From NCBI GenBank assembly GCA_027924585.1, contig BSBM01000361.1, positions 71,314,001 to 71,378,000 of the forward strand: 64,000 nt of DNA. The letters run 5' to 3'. The translations under genes were made by a program, and so were the position numbers. Position 1 is the first letter of the stretch. Every line of letters begins with the position of its first letter. Positions 12,131-24,057 of the stretch are shown here, piece by piece. Source of the stretch: Larix kaempferi. Taxonomy: Eukaryota > Streptophyta > Pinopsida > Pinales > Pinaceae. Under the pieces are notes generated by a model, which worked only from the letters and a program-made list of their open reading frames with translations, was not told the origin of the DNA and did no database searches.

Positions 12131-12145
12131 TTAAGGGGGAGGGGA
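12131..12145 (+). other. Polypurine tract of Reina1
   Basis: The purine run AAGGGGGAGGGGA directly abuts the TG of the right LTR. It is the expected plus-strand primer. Confidence 0.9.
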
Positions 12146-12520
12146 TGTTAGGAACCCATGTCTTTACTTTGTTAGTATATTGTTGTTGGACGCATATGCT
12201 TTGTAAGTCATCCTATAGTATTTGTTGATCAATAGTTTGTGTTATTATTGTTGGTGCATATGCTTTGTAAGTCGCCCGTAGTATTGTTGATCCATAGTTT
12301 GTAGTGGCCCATGGTTTTGTCCCATAGTATTGGTGCCTAGACTTAGTATATAAGTGTGTGTTGAGACCTATGAAGGCACCATGAAGTTATTTGTATTGAG
12401 CTTGCTCATAGGAGGTTTCCCCCTTGAAGTGGCCTGTGATCAACATAAAAGTGATTCTGAGTTTTGTCATTTCTGCTATTTCGCATATTCTTATTAATTA
12501 ATTGTTGCAGGTGCTTCAGA
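12146..12520 (+). repeat. Reina1 3' LTR
   Basis: It is 375 bp, beginning TGTTAGGAACCC. The terminal CA has become GA (…GCTTCAGA), and the TSD TAGAG follows immediately at 12,521-12,525. Confidence 0.9.
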
Positions 12521-12525
12521 TAGAG
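12521..12525. repeat. Right target-site duplication of Reina1
   Basis: TAGAG is identical to 6391-6395. Removing Reina1 plus one TSD rejoins the Cop1 Gag reading. Confidence 0.85.
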
Positions 12526-12985
12526 ACAAAAACTGATAAGTTTGCCTCCAACTTTGAGAGAATGGCAAGTATAAGCTGCTTGTCTTCTTTCACTATCTCA
12601 TATCTTTTCAACTGTGACATCAAGCTTTTGAACTTGGTGAGGAAGGCGTTGATAGATTCAAAGTTGTCTGGACTCAAACATATGAGCTCATTCTCCAATT
12701 TGATTCCTTGCATATCATCTTTCGGTCGAAAAAGAGATTCAAGCTTGTCCCAAACCTCTTTAGGAGATGTAAGATCGATGACATGGAAGTGAAGATCTTC
12801 AGAAATTGAGAGAAGGAGCAGGCCAATTGCTTCATCAATCTTATCCAAGTACTTGGACTTTCAATTGCACTGAGAGGTTCTACCATCGTTCCGTTGAGTA
12901 TTCGGGTGAATCTCTTTGATCTCATGAAGAGAGTCATCTTGGCTTTCCACTCAACATAATTGGAAGATGTAAGCTTTAGATCCAT
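12526..12985 (-). pseudogene. gag: Cop1 gag N-terminal half (UBN2-type copia Gag)
   Basis: Starting from ATG 12,985 on the minus strand, the opening MDLKLTSSNYVEWKAKMTLF is the usual beginning of copia Gag. After a frameshift near 12,850 comes HVIDLTSPKEVWDKLESLF and then the helix-rich region typical of the gag-polypeptide (UBN2) family, ending at the Reina1 insertion. The continuation is at 6390 and below. The protein packages element RNA, and together with the downstream zinc knuckle it is the only structural part left in this element. Confidence 0.85.
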
Positions 12986-13287
12986 CTGAAACAGAGAAAT
13001 TCGAATAGTTGAAGAAGATTCTGAAAGAGTGAATAAACCTGCAAAACAAGAGAATTTTTGTTGATGGAGAATGCTACACTTCGACTGAACACTACCTTAA
13101 GGGCACTTGGTACATAGACTAAGTCATTCACACCTGGCTAGACCTCACTGGATTTCTCTAATGAATTCAAGTAATAGCACAAGGATTTGCTGTGGAAACT
13201 CAGAGGCTTCTGGTGCACAACTGAAAAGATAGCTGCTCAAAGAAATGTTGCAATTGTTGCAATGGCTACAATTTGAATAACTGCTTA

Positions 13288-13301
13288 CTGCTTTGATACC
13301 A
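13288..13301 (-). other. Primer-binding site of Cop1 (iMet type)
   Basis: On the minus strand TGGTATCAAAGCAG directly abuts the right-hand LTR. It fixes that LTR as the 5' LTR and the element as minus-strand. Confidence 0.85.
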
Positions 13302-14242
13302 TGTGATAATATGTAGGTATCTACCAACTGTAACAAACTCACAATCTAACTCTCAAGATTATTTGCAAAGAAGAAGAAACATGCATTCAATAATCACTCA
13401 CAAACACAGAATAATGGACAATGTCAATATCATACAATGAATAATGAATGTATTGAATGTGTTACAATAATCAATGATGAGCCATCATATAGGATTCAAA
13501 TTAGCCAGGTAGGGAATTCGAATCTGAGCTCAGAGTCCAACATGAATAACTATGGAGACATCATCCAGTCGGTAGTATCAGTCATAAATATTAAGAGTCA
13601 GTCAAGTGTGACCAACTGAGTCTAATGGAACTATCTAGCCATAAATCAAGGAATGGAGACTCCAAGGTGGGTGCATGAGGCTGTCTAACTCAAAGTCTAG
13701 CTTGGATAACAATAGAGAAATCATCCATGCAATAGTATTGGTCATAAATGGTAATAGTCAGTCAAGTGAGACTAACTGAGTCCAACAGAACCATCTAGGC
13801 ATAAGTCATGGAATGGAGACTCCAAGGAGGGCACATGAGGCTGTCAAATAGTCAAGTGGAACTCTAGAAATAGCTAACTAGAAGCTATAAGTAGTCAGAA
13901 TGAGCAATCAGTGGAAGAAATACTCAATCATTGCACTAACTGAATGATAACTCCCAGTAGGTGAGATAAGGCGTCCTAACTGAGCGATAATTGAACGTAG
14001 GTGAGTAAAAGCGCTCTAACTCACTGTGGTAGGTGAGAAAGGCGCACTTGCTAAGTAGATAAGTCAAGGAGGGCGCCTTAGGTAGGTAGGAGGTCAATTG
14101 AGGGCTAAAGACATGCTCTGGAGAGCTAGAAGTAAGCACTAGGTGCTAGGGAGAAAACCATGATGATGACTGGATGCATGCAGCATGCAGATTTGCATGC
14201 AAGCATGCAAAATACAAAAATGATGGTGTGAATATTCCAACA
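13302..14242 (-). repeat. Cop1 5' LTR (right on the plus strand)
   Basis: This 941-bp partner of 3638-4598 ends ATTCCAACA. The following five bases TTTCA are the decayed copy of the TSD TCGCA. Confidence 0.8.
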
Positions 14243-14247
14243 TTTCA

Positions 14248-15279
14248 TCAGACAATGTATGCACATTGAATCACTTCCATGGACCCTTATGTATATATAA
14301 AGTCCCATAGGTCACCTAAAAATAGCCTCTAGTCATCTTATTGCTATAAGGCCACTAAAAATAGCACACAAGAAGATACTCTCGCATACCTGGGTAGTCA
14401 GGTAGTAAGGATAAGGACACTATTGAGCCTCCTTTGTTAGTTCCCTGAGAGATTTGACCAAGTACTACTATTGGACCTTGCAAGTACATAAGAGAGCTAA
14501 AGCGCATTTCAATCATTTGACTTCAAAACTTTGGAAAATATATAAACCTTCTTTCTATGACCTATTCTTCATATTTCTTCACTCTGTCTTAGCACCAAGA
14601 AAATTCATTGTGGGAGGTCTCCTAAGATTACTACAGCTTTAAATATAAGAGGAATTTGGCTATTCTATTAGCACAATAACATTCAAGACCCAGTGAAAAA
14701 AATCCTAGACGGTCCAAAAGTCCCCTAATTGTGTCTCACCTCATTGGGATCCTTGGATCATGCTAATCGTTTTGATATATATTTCTCATAAACTTTTTTT
14801 AGAGTCCCATAAACCCTTATTTGTCACCTACCACCACAAAATCCTTGCTTCATTCTAATAAGTTTTATGTATATCTCCCACAACCCTATTTTTGTAGCCC
14901 CTACCCCTCTTGCACTTCCTACTTTTCTAATCCCATGGTACACACCCACCACCAAGCCAACGTGGAGAATACCAACCAAAATACTCCCCCATCCAATCCA
15001 AACCCTTCTAAGAAACCTCTTGGCCTTCCATCCCTCACCTCTAAGGTGGCCAAAATTATAGATGATGTACACCAACTCACCCAGGACATGTGCTAACTCA
15101 CCCAGTGGATGACAGAACATGACAAGAAGCACTCCAACAACCATAACCTTAATTGTTATTGCTCAACATTGTAGATATGTTTTCCCATGGGACACCTCTA
15201 ATCATGAATTTGTGGCCACTAAAGACTAGTGATTTCATTCTCTATTCTTGGAATGCCAGTCTCCCTCCTTTGAAGAAAA
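14248..15279 (+). other. GypL leader, copy b, continued after Cop1
   Basis: It parallels 1300-2030 closely. It then continues into Ser/Pro/Lys-rich readings (about 14,990-15,070) that are probably the very N-terminus of GypL gag. It is broken by stops. Confidence 0.5.
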
Positions 15280-15720
15280 AACTCCATGGCACCATTTTCC
15301 AAAAATTGACAAGTGCAAATTTGATGGCTCCAGCCCATCAAGTTGGGTGACTCAAATGGAACATTATTTTTCACTCCATCGCATTAAAGATGATCTCCAA
15401 AAGGTGAACATGGGGCCTTATGTTTATACTTTGAATGCATGTAGTGGTTGTAATGGAACTAGAATCTGTATCACTATGATGTCCCTTAGAGCCAAAATTT
15501 TATGAAAATCCTTCATGCGAAATTTGATTGTTACACTCATTATCTAGGTTTAATGACTAAATTGCACCAAACATGAATGGTTCTATACTACATGAAAACA
15601 TTCGAGCAGTTGTACATTCACGAAAAATACCTCTTTGTTATACCCTCATTTTCCATCATATGAGATCCTTAGAGACCACACATGCTTGGTCAACTGAAAC
15701 CACATCATTTAACCTTTTTA
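15280..15720 (+). pseudogene. GypL gag fragment
   Basis: The reading FPKIDKCKFDGSSPSSWVTQ followed by MEHYFSLHRIKDDLQK (about 15,295-15,410) is the typical opening of the Ty3/gypsy capsid domain. After a frameshift, KFDCYTHYLGLMTKLHQT (about 15,515-15,575) continues it. Downstream the similarity fades and no protease or RT of this element is visible, so GypL is truncated here or lost by deletion. I am sure of the family but not of the lineage. Confidence 0.65.
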
Positions 15721-17100
15721 TTGGTCGGTTTTTTCCACCATTGACCTTGCATGCCTATCAAGGAAAGATGGCCACCTTGCCATTGCCCCTTGCATGCCTC
15801 TTGTGAAGTGATGGCATCAATCCTTTCACTTCCTTATGGACGATATGGTTTTCCCTCACATGGTTTTTGGATGAGTTTCAGGAGGATCATTTTCATGACT
15901 AGAATCCACCCCATTTTGGCATTGGAACTCACCAAAACAACTCAAGTCTATGTGTCCTTTGGAATCTAAATTCATCCTCCCTTAATTCACTATCTATCTA
16001 TATATTGAGGCCATTTTATGATAAAGGGGAGACCCTTGCGTAGTATTGTTATGTTGTTGGAATCCCTATTGCATCCTACAACCATTTTGATCATCTTGGT
16101 TGAGTCGAGGAAGATTTGGAGAAGGAAGCTTGGAGGAGGCCTACATCAAGACTCAAGGTTTTCTTTGATGTACTTCTTATTATTTATGAGTATATAGATA
16201 TATCCTTTTCTCCCCCTCCTCTTCATGGTGTTTATGAATGTATGTTATTTAGATCTATATGTTTAATGTGATGTTTACGGTGGATTTGATCTTTCTTGAG
16301 TAGATCAAGTTAGATGTAGACTATATCTTGCTTGGATATACATGTTTATGTCATTTACATGCATTTTTATATATGTTAGAAGGGTTTGAAGGAAGGTATT
16401 GGTTATCTCTTTGTGTGTAGGGCACTAACTAGTGGAGATGGAGCACAGTCTAGGAGATATGCAGTAGTTGGGATTGATCTTCACCAAAGGACCTCACATA
16501 AGTTAAGTTGTGTCAATCCTTCTTCCTCCTTTATTCATATCTTGTGTGTGAATTAATTATTGGATAAAGTGGGTGAATTATTGTATCTTGTGGGTGAAAT
16601 CATAATGGTCTACCCCTTCTGTCTATCTTGGATCAGGGAAAGGATCCAAGGGAGGTATCACTCATCCGCAGGAGATAATTCTCCATAACATAATTGGAGA
16701 ACATACTGGAGATAGTTCTTGTCCATAATTTACCTACTATTTGATTCTTTTAATTATTGGTTTCATGACCTTCCTGGGTCATTTATTCATCATTAGAGTC
16801 TTCTTGCATAAGTTTTAGACCGTCCCAATCCGTGAAACCACTTAGATCTTAGAGTAATTTTGAATTTGAGGCATTCTAACTACCATCGCCCCTACTTGTG
16901 AGAACCAGGGTGATGGTAAGGATACGATCCCTCCTTGCATCACTATAGAGGGAAATGGTATGGATTCTATAACTCCCTGCTAGTTCATACTGAGTGATGG
17001 TGTGCTGAAGATGACTTTTTGATGGGGTTGAAATGAAATTTTCTCAGATTTGTTTTGGGATTGTTCTCAAACTTGTGTGTTGATGTCAGTAACCTATGTG
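15721..17100. other. No recognisable gene; decayed repeat sequence
   Basis: This is AT-rich sequence with only short frames. A purine stretch TAAAGGGGAGA near 16,021-16,032 followed by TGCG could be an old polypurine tract/LTR junction, but no partner LTR was seen. Nothing else can be supported. Confidence 0.4.
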
Positions 17101-18543
17101 TAACAATGATATTATGTCTCTTTATTTTTTTTAGTGATTTGGTTCATTTTATACACCATTCATTCAGTGTGGCTTGTAACACCTTGAAATAGTGATTTGA
17201 TCTCTAATTCAGTCCGTTTAGTTTGGTGGATTGTTTTAAGATCTTTTTTTTATTCATCTCCTTTTGAGGGATTGATAAAAAGTGAACCCTTTTTCTTTCA
17301 TTATCACATAAGTTATACCAAGTATTGGGATGCCTTCAATGCGTTCATGTGGTTACTAGTTTTCTTAGTGGTCATTTGTTTGTTTTGCTGATCTGATTGG
17401 CATTGTTTGAAGATATAGATTGCATGCATTTTCTTATCGTTTGCTTTTTTTTCATTTGAAAAAACCAAAGATAAAAAAAGTAATTTCACATTTGCATGTT
17501 CATATTTGCTTGCTTGATAGTGCATGTTTTTGGTTTGATTTAAGCCTTACATGCTCATTGTATGAAATGAAAATTTTAGTTGGGAATTTTTGAATCTTTG
17601 TGCATACTTTGGGATCTTTGTTGGCTAGATTATTGTGATTGAAAAAATAAAAAATCTCTCTTCCCTCTCATAGATAGTTGTTCATTGAAAAGAAAAGCGT
17701 GCATTTTCATTTTTGCATCCTATATATTGAAAGATTCAAGATTCTCAAACATCGCCAAGTTTCATTTCATGTAATTTGTTTGAGTAATCAACGGCCTTAA
17801 AAAGATGCACTTAATCTAAAATTGATTAGACATTTTCTTTTGTATAGAAAAAAAAAATTAGCATAGTGTATAGGGGATTGGATTAGGATTGGAGAGAACA
17901 CTCCTCCAAGTCCATCAAATGCTATTAGATTATTTAAAGAGTCAAAATATATTAGTAGCGAAAGGGTCTTGCTGGTATAGATATTCTAATGCATGAGTCA
18001 AGCATGAGGTCAATATAGGTGGATTTGAGAGATATTCCCTCTCTATGTACTTTGTGGGTTCTTGCATGTATTGTGGTTCTGTTCAATTGGAAATTCCTCG
18101 GGGTGAAACCTTAGGGCCTTGATTTGGGTCTGAGACTCATGTCTTAAATTCCTTTCCCACATGTTTGAACTTGAATTATGAATGTTCCACCTGATTGTCA
18201 TTTTTGAAGTGGTAAAATTAGTAGCTATTCCCAGGTTCCGACATGGGTGAATCCAAGTGGGAAGTGCTTTTGGTACTTGAGACATACACATAATATTCTA
18301 ATTCCTCTACCTTGGGGGGTTCTCCATGGGAACTTGGACCTTGGATTCAAGGGGGTAAGAGAGGTTATTGTAATTGTATATTTCCTAATCATGGGTGACT
18401 TGAGAGACCACCTCCAAAAGAGTATTTTTATCCAATTGGTTTTCCTATTGATTTCATAGATTGTGCCTAGGGGTGTACTTTTGGTTTTATATTGTAGTTG
18501 GCCATAGATTTGTTATTTTCATTTTATAATTTCATCTTTCACT
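17101..18543 (+). other. 5' leader of a second old Tat element
   Basis: This non-coding stretch resembles the Tat-A leader in order and wording. One example is AAAATTGATTAGAC at about 17,819, which is near-identical to 44,009-44,022. Another is GAGTCAAGCATGAGGTCA at 17,995-18,012, close to the conserved block at 44,171-44,202. The coding remnant of a Tat gag begins directly downstream, which supports the call. I could not find its primer site with confidence. Confidence 0.5.
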
Positions 18544-19921
18544 ATGACCAATCTACCAATTCACCAATCTAGATGTATTAGAGTTCTTTCTCCTATCGAG
18601 AAAGAACCACCACCTATTAGGAGGCGAATCACCTCTCAATAAAAGGTTATTGAAAAAATTATTATCAAAAGTGATTTGGTGCATATCGATCAAGTTGAGG
18701 TTGAATTTGTGGATGAGGGTGATGTCCCACATTTCAACCCCCCTTTAACCAATTTTTTCGATTTCGTACTTGTTCAAGTTCCATCTTTGAGTGGTGATCC
18801 TTTTTCATTTTTTAGTCACATGATGTCTGCGACTAGTATGTCCTTCTATATGGAACAACCCACTATGTATTCCCTTGGTTTCCAAGGAGGTACTTTGATA
18901 AACTCTCCCCAACCATCTACAAGCAGAGTAAGTGCTCCATCTACCTCACCCAAAAAACCTACATTTTCTCTTTGAGGAATTTCTTCCATACCCACGGTTA
19001 CACCCATAAGTCAATCAAGTGTTCCACAACCTATTGCATATTTTCAACAACCCACCTCTTCCTTTTTTTTTCATGGTGGGAAATCCTACTATTAATACTA
19101 GTGGTAGTTCTCAATCCACCGATAGTAATTTTACTGGTAGCCTGACTATTCCTAATGATCGATTTCCTTTTCGATGGAATAAATTTATAGGGGAAAGCTC
19201 TAAACCTCCTTCACAAGGAGGTCAATTATTTAGAAGTCATCAACCTATTGGAGGGTCCATCATCCCTAGCAGTGCTCATTTTACTGGAAGCAGGCCCATT
19301 TATGGTGGTTTACCTTTCAACAGTACGAAAATGTTTTTGGTGGTTTCCTATTCATTGGGGGCAGTAATATCCCTAGCATATTCCCCATCCATAGGGAAAA
19401 AACGTTTTTGGGGGGAGTTCCATATACTAGTGGTAGTCATAGAACTTAGGGTGGTTCTATGTATGGGAACAATCCCTTCGTTCTGGGGAACTAATCCTAT
19501 GGAGGGAGCTAATTTACTGGGATTAATCATTCCTAGTGGGGTAATCAATAACCTAGGAGAAGTCATGCCTTACCAAGGTCTTATAATTCTGGAGGAAAAT
19601 ATATGGGAGGACCTCATGGTCCAACAAGACATAATTCCAAAATACATTTGACACAAAATCCGTTTGCTAACATGTAATTTCCTTTCTTGGCTACCATTGA
19701 TTTACCGAAGTTGCCAAGGTTGACAAACGATCCCAGTTTACATAACCCCTTATTGATGGTGATTCCTCACAAAATCCCATTTCACATCCCAAAGTTTGAT
19801 GGTAAAATGAGGGATGATCCATCCACACATATAACGACTTATCATTTGTGGTGTGCCTCTAACTCCATGTTGGATGAAAATGTAAAGTTACATCTATTCA
19901 CTCGTACCGTAATTGGGAGTG
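18544..19921 (+). pseudogene. Tat-lineage gag, third copy, truncated by Gyp2
   Basis: The gag probably starts at ATG 18,544 (MTNLPIHQSRCIRVLSPIEK). It continues through a Pro/Ser-rich region (18,676-18,975) and a Gly/Ser-rich region (about 19,080-19,650) with several stops and frameshifts. From about 19,686 comes the conserved capsid core: ATIDLPKLPRLTNDPSLHNP, then KIPFHIPKFDG, then YHLWCASNSMLDENVKLHL. It aligns with the same core in Tat-N1 (54.7-54.4 kb) and Tat-A (59.2-59.5 kb). The reading is cut at 19,921, within the conserved …RT.IGS step, by the LTR of Gyp2. Confidence 0.8.
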
Positions 19922-21110
19922 TGTTGGTGCACAAGTTTTGGATCAGTCACTACATATCGATCTATACAGATAGAAATAGTTGCACACCAAAAAAATATAC
20001 TTAGAGTTGTGTGCTAAGTTCAATTAGAGACTACACGCCACCAATAGTCCTACCATTTTGAGAACATTATCCTATAAAAGGAGTACTCTGCAAAGGGTTG
20101 GGTTGGATATTTGATCTATGTTGGTTGATGTTGTTATGTTTGTTTTTGTGATGTAGTCTTGTGATGCCTATGCTTTCGGGGTTTTCCATACTATATTGTA
20201 CTGATGATGGATTATTAATCTATTGAGTGGAGCCTGTAGTAATGGATTGTAGCTAGTTTTTCCCAATAATATAATACAACTATTGTCTTAGATTTGATTC
20301 GAACACATTCTTGATGAATGAATGTATGTTGAAGGATTAGTATTTTATGAGATGCATATTATCTTGTTAATGGTTAACTGACATATTCAAGCAAGTAATG
20401 AATACAATGTTGAAGAAAGAGAATCTATCCTTCCATGCACATCCTTGATTCAAGTCTCTGTGTAATTTCCCTTGCTTGTCTCAAGTGATACCTTACTATG
20501 ATTGCAGAGTATTGAAAATGTTGACACCTGTAGGGTTTTTTTGTCACTTATGTTGAACCCTGGCTCTGACTTAATCGACCATCCAATAATGTTTTCATTG
20601 CCGGGACTTGATAAGGATTGTGAAGGGAGGATGAAATAATTAGGTGGAATCCCAGTAAAGACAAGATCGAACAATTGCTGGAAAGAAAGGAAGACAAGCT
20701 TGTACTGAAAGAAACTAGAGGACTTCGGATCTCATCCCAACACTGGAAAGAAAGGTACCTTTATTCAGATTTACATGAAATTTTCTTCTATGAGATTCAT
20801 ATTTTGTTACATGAATGGGCCAAGACGGAGCATGATACAAATAGAACCTAGAGTGTACCTTGACCAATACTATGGACCAAGGAAAAAATATAAGACATGA
20901 GAAATTTAGATAATACATGGTCTAGATATGTTGATTTCTGGTTCTTACACATGAAAGAAAGGGTTTATTGTATATTTTTTGATATGTTGCAGTGAATCCT
21001 ATAGCTACGCAGAAGCAATATTTGAATAGGGCCCAAGAAAGAGATTCTTGGCATAGATTGCACTACGAGTAACGATATTGTTTGTTGAGAAGGGTCTAAT
21101 GACAATGAAC
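19922..21110 (+). repeat. Gyp2 5' LTR (approximate right end)
   Basis: It begins TGTTGGTGC directly after the interrupted Tat gag. A TATA-like CCTATAAAAGGAG is at about 20,069-20,081. The right end is set by the primer-site candidate at about 21,113. No second copy is available to fix the boundary. Confidence 0.5.
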
Positions 21111-21112
21111 CC

Positions 21113-21128
21113 TGATATCATGGCAGCG
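21113..21128 (+). other. Degenerate primer-binding site of Gyp2
   Basis: TGATATCATGGCAGCG resembles TGGTATCAGAGCAGCG with a few substitutions and lies between LTR-like and gag sequence. Weak on its own, it is supported by order. Confidence 0.4.
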
Positions 21129-23060
21129 CAAGCCCTGTGTTGTTAGGGTGGGGTATTAGGAGGTGGGAGGATAGAAAGGAATAAATATGGATCAATAAGA
21201 GAATATAATCTAGAGGGTCACAAGACATACAAGAAGGGATGAGATAAAGAAGGAGGTCACAAGAAAGAAACAAGAAAAGCAGTTGATGGGGAAAGACAGT
21301 GTAGATTAGAGAGGAAAGAAGAATGCCAGAGATGGAACTGCATGACGAGAGTGTACAAAAGGGTCCTCTATGTTGGAATGGTGTGCAAAGGTTGAGAAAT
21401 AAGAATGCTCAGAAGATGAGAGACTTCCTAAGAGGCATGTAATAGAATAAAGTGATATCTCTATTTATAATAGTGATATCATGCCCCTAAAGAAGATAGA
21501 AGGAAAGAATCAAGAAGATGCAAAAGAAGAGGAAGTGCACACTAATGGAGGAACTTGCATGATTGTAAAAGAGATCATGTATCCAAATGTGAGCTCCATT
21601 GGATTCAATATTATGAGAGGAAATGTGCCAAGAAGTATCCCACACTTTGGCCCAACCACCAGTGGCCTTCATCAAATCAAGAAGACCAATTATTACTTGA
21701 GTTTGCATGGGAAGAAAGTCCCAAACCAGAATTTAAAGGAATAGAATCTAGCCTACCCAGTAGAATGACCCATATATACTGAGTCCGAGAAATAATAGTG
21801 TTGTTCCCAATCCACTAGTTTCAAACACAAGAAGAAATTTTCCTATACCTAAAAGAATGGCGACTACATCAGATTCCACACTGATATTTCCCTCCTTTCA
21901 TGGGAGAGGGAAAGATGATAAGAGCATCATTGGTTTACCTGCAAGGTGATACGGTCTGTGAAGAACATAACAGACAAGGATTCCAAGATTGTGTAGCTGG
22001 AGACCACATTTAGATACAGAGCATTGACATGGTATATGAAGTATAAGAGCAATGTTACCATAGGCCAGACTAGACCTTTCACAACAGTCAAAGTGGAACT
22101 TCTAAATAGTTTGAGAAGATGAAGTATGAGACTCATTGCATTACTGGGATCAAGGAGATTAAGCAAAGTGTTGGTGAGTATTTCTTGTTCTATGACCAGT
22201 GATTCAATATTTTGTTGCACAAACTTAATTTTAAGTTCCAATTGGTGGATCACTGTGAATGGTCTATTGTAGGTTTGCTTCCAAATATCATAGTTCAATT
22301 AACATAGAAAAAGGTTCCTACTCTGTTAGAGGCCTTAGAGATTGCAATTAGGTTGGATACAACTATTGGATGGGAGGAATCACCAAGGATGGCATAGGTG
22401 CAGACACAGCTTGCTGCACTGACCATGCAATTAGAATAACTTTCTACTAGAAAGGTAGTGAGAAAAAACACATGGTGTATATTTTATAGAACTGAAGGTC
22501 ATCACATAAATGAATTATTGATGTTGAACAACTACATGGGAATATGCACTCCTAGTCCTTTTCCCTTGACAACTAAAACTGAGTGGTGCAAGCTATTTCG
22601 AAGCTAGGACCACGTATCTCCCAACTTCTTGACGTTGTAGAAGTATCAGAGCTCTATGCATGCACCATTCTTCAAATTCTATGAATTAGTCAGACATGAT
22701 GTGAACAATTTTCACTCTCTGTAATGGATGAAAGAAAATATAATAGATTCCTATCGTGTTCAAGGAATAGAAGAAAATAGAGGACATGATCCAGGAGGAA
22801 AACAAGGGGTAGTGCACAGTGTGTTCCAAAAATATTTAAGAGGCTATTAAGGAGGTAGAAGAGAAGTGATTTGCTTTAACTTTAGGGATCTAGGACACTT
22901 GGACATACTGTCATAGTGGAGACCATGCAATAAAATTTTTACCAGACTTGCTCAAGAAATGGAAAGACAAGAAAGGTTGGTGCAATATTGTGACTATTTA
23001 ACCAATGGAGGAGAATGTTGAAAAGGGTCCAACATAGGTGAATATAGTGACTCAAGGAGG
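21129..23060 (+). pseudogene. Gyp2 gag with zinc knuckle
   Basis: The early part (to about 21,840) is broken beyond clear reading. From about 21,955 the translation KNITDKDSKIVxLETTFRYR followed by ALTWYMKYKSNVTIGQTRP matches a gypsy capsid core. Near 22,870 the knuckle reads ICFNFRDLGH, a CCHC motif with its second Cys changed to Phe. Multiple stops and frameshifts. This gag is of a different gypsy lineage from the Tat gags. Confidence 0.65.
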
Positions 23061-23460
23061 TGATCGAAGAGGAAGGGATACCCTTGCAGAATGTAGTACT
23101 AGAATACCAATGGAGTAGAAGATAAATAAATCTAAGCAACCTCCACCTATGTTTGAATCCAAGGACCAGTTACAGTTCCTAGACGATGCACAAAGAGAGG
23201 TTGAGGAAGTTGGACAATGACAGGAAGACATGTGAGAGGAAATGTTGCACATGGAAGATCAGTTGCGTAGACTACATGAAGAAGAAGATTTCAAAAGAGG
23301 ACTATGTGAGGAAGAGCTACCATGCAGTATACGTAATGAATAAAAAGGAAATGCCACATAGTGTCAAGCTACACAACATGAGGAATCCCAACACAAGAAA
23401 ACATACAAGAATCACCAGGACGATCCAGTAAGTACCTTTCTACAAATTTAGTTACATATC

Positions 23461-24057
23461 TTGAATGATCCCGTTGTTGTTAATAAAGTAACAAACATGC
23501 TTACAAAGTTACTAATCTCTAATGAATCTAAAGATCCTATTTTTGTGCCACTTCTCAAAAGGAATGCGTGTAGAGTGGGACAAAAAAGAAGATCGGGAAA
23601 GGAGTTCATGATGTCCCTTGAGTTGGGGGGATTTGAGATGAAAGATGTAATGCTCATATTGGGAGAATATGTCAACATTTTACCTAAGAAGACATGCGAG
23701 TTGATGGGGAATCCAAACCTAGTATGGTCTCCCATACAACTCAGGCTAGCCAACCTGTACAAAGTATACCCTATTGGAAGGATGAATGGCATGGAAGTGA
23801 ACATTGATGGAGTTAAGAGAGTGGAATGTTTTGAAGTCATTGAGATCCTGGAAGATATTGATCCATATCCGACACTGTTGGGGATTGACTGGGAATTTGA
23901 CAACAATGTTATTCTAAACTTGAAGCAGAGATGTATGTTCTCTAAGTTGGATGAACTGCGAGTAGTGTCTCCTTTGGATGCCGCAGAAGGAGAAAGATAC
24001 ACAAAGCTAGTAAAATATGATATCAACAGTGTTGATATTGAGAATATATACATGTAA
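23461..24057 (+). pseudogene. Gyp2 protease-region remnant
   Basis: A 198-codon stretch without stops reads LELGGFEMKDVMLILGEYVN then ILPKKTCELMG, and later YPTLLGIDWEFDNNVILNLK. This has the layout of a gypsy retropepsin followed by its conserved GIDW flank. The catalytic Asp-Ser/Thr-Gly is not recognisable at the expected place (LILGEY). This is surprisingly long for such an old copy, but stops follow directly at 24,055. Confidence 0.65.

Larger units (their letters stand above)
6396..12520 (+). mobile_element. Reina1: complete Ty3/gypsy chromovirus inserted in Cop1 gag
   Basis: This 6,125-bp element has 375-bp LTRs at both ends, a perfect 5-bp TSD (TAGAG), an initiator-Met primer site after the left LTR, a polypurine tract before the right LTR, and one gag-pol region in the order Gag, protease, RT, RNase H, integrase, chromodomain. 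The compact size, short LTRs and C-terminal chromodomain suggest the Reina lineage of chromoviruses, though Tekay-like cannot be excluded by reading alone. About nine stops and one frameshift inactivate it. All domains remain alignable. Confidence 0.92.
3638..14242 (-). mobile_element. Cop1: non-autonomous Ty1/copia element, minus strand, split by Reina1
   Basis: Long direct repeats at 3638-4598 and 13,302-14,242 both begin TGTGATAAT and end TTCCAACA. The target-site duplication has decayed: TCGCA precedes the left LTR and TTTCA follows the right one, while the uninterrupted duplicate at about 1296 reads TCGCATTAGAC across the site. Without Reina1 and its TSD the element is about 4.5 kb. It encodes copia Gag and protease on the minus strand. 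The integrase core, RT and RNase H are missing, so it depended on a relative for movement. Confidence 0.85.

Noticed and set aside
16015-16040. Polypurine tract and 3' LTR of GypL
   Set aside because: A purine run followed by TG is present, but the following sequence does not match the GypL LTR at 606-1049.
16961-16990. Tat-type primer-binding site for the 17-19.9-kb Tat copy
   Set aside because: TATAACTCCCTGCTAG resembles the site only loosely and no LTR end precedes it at four bases.
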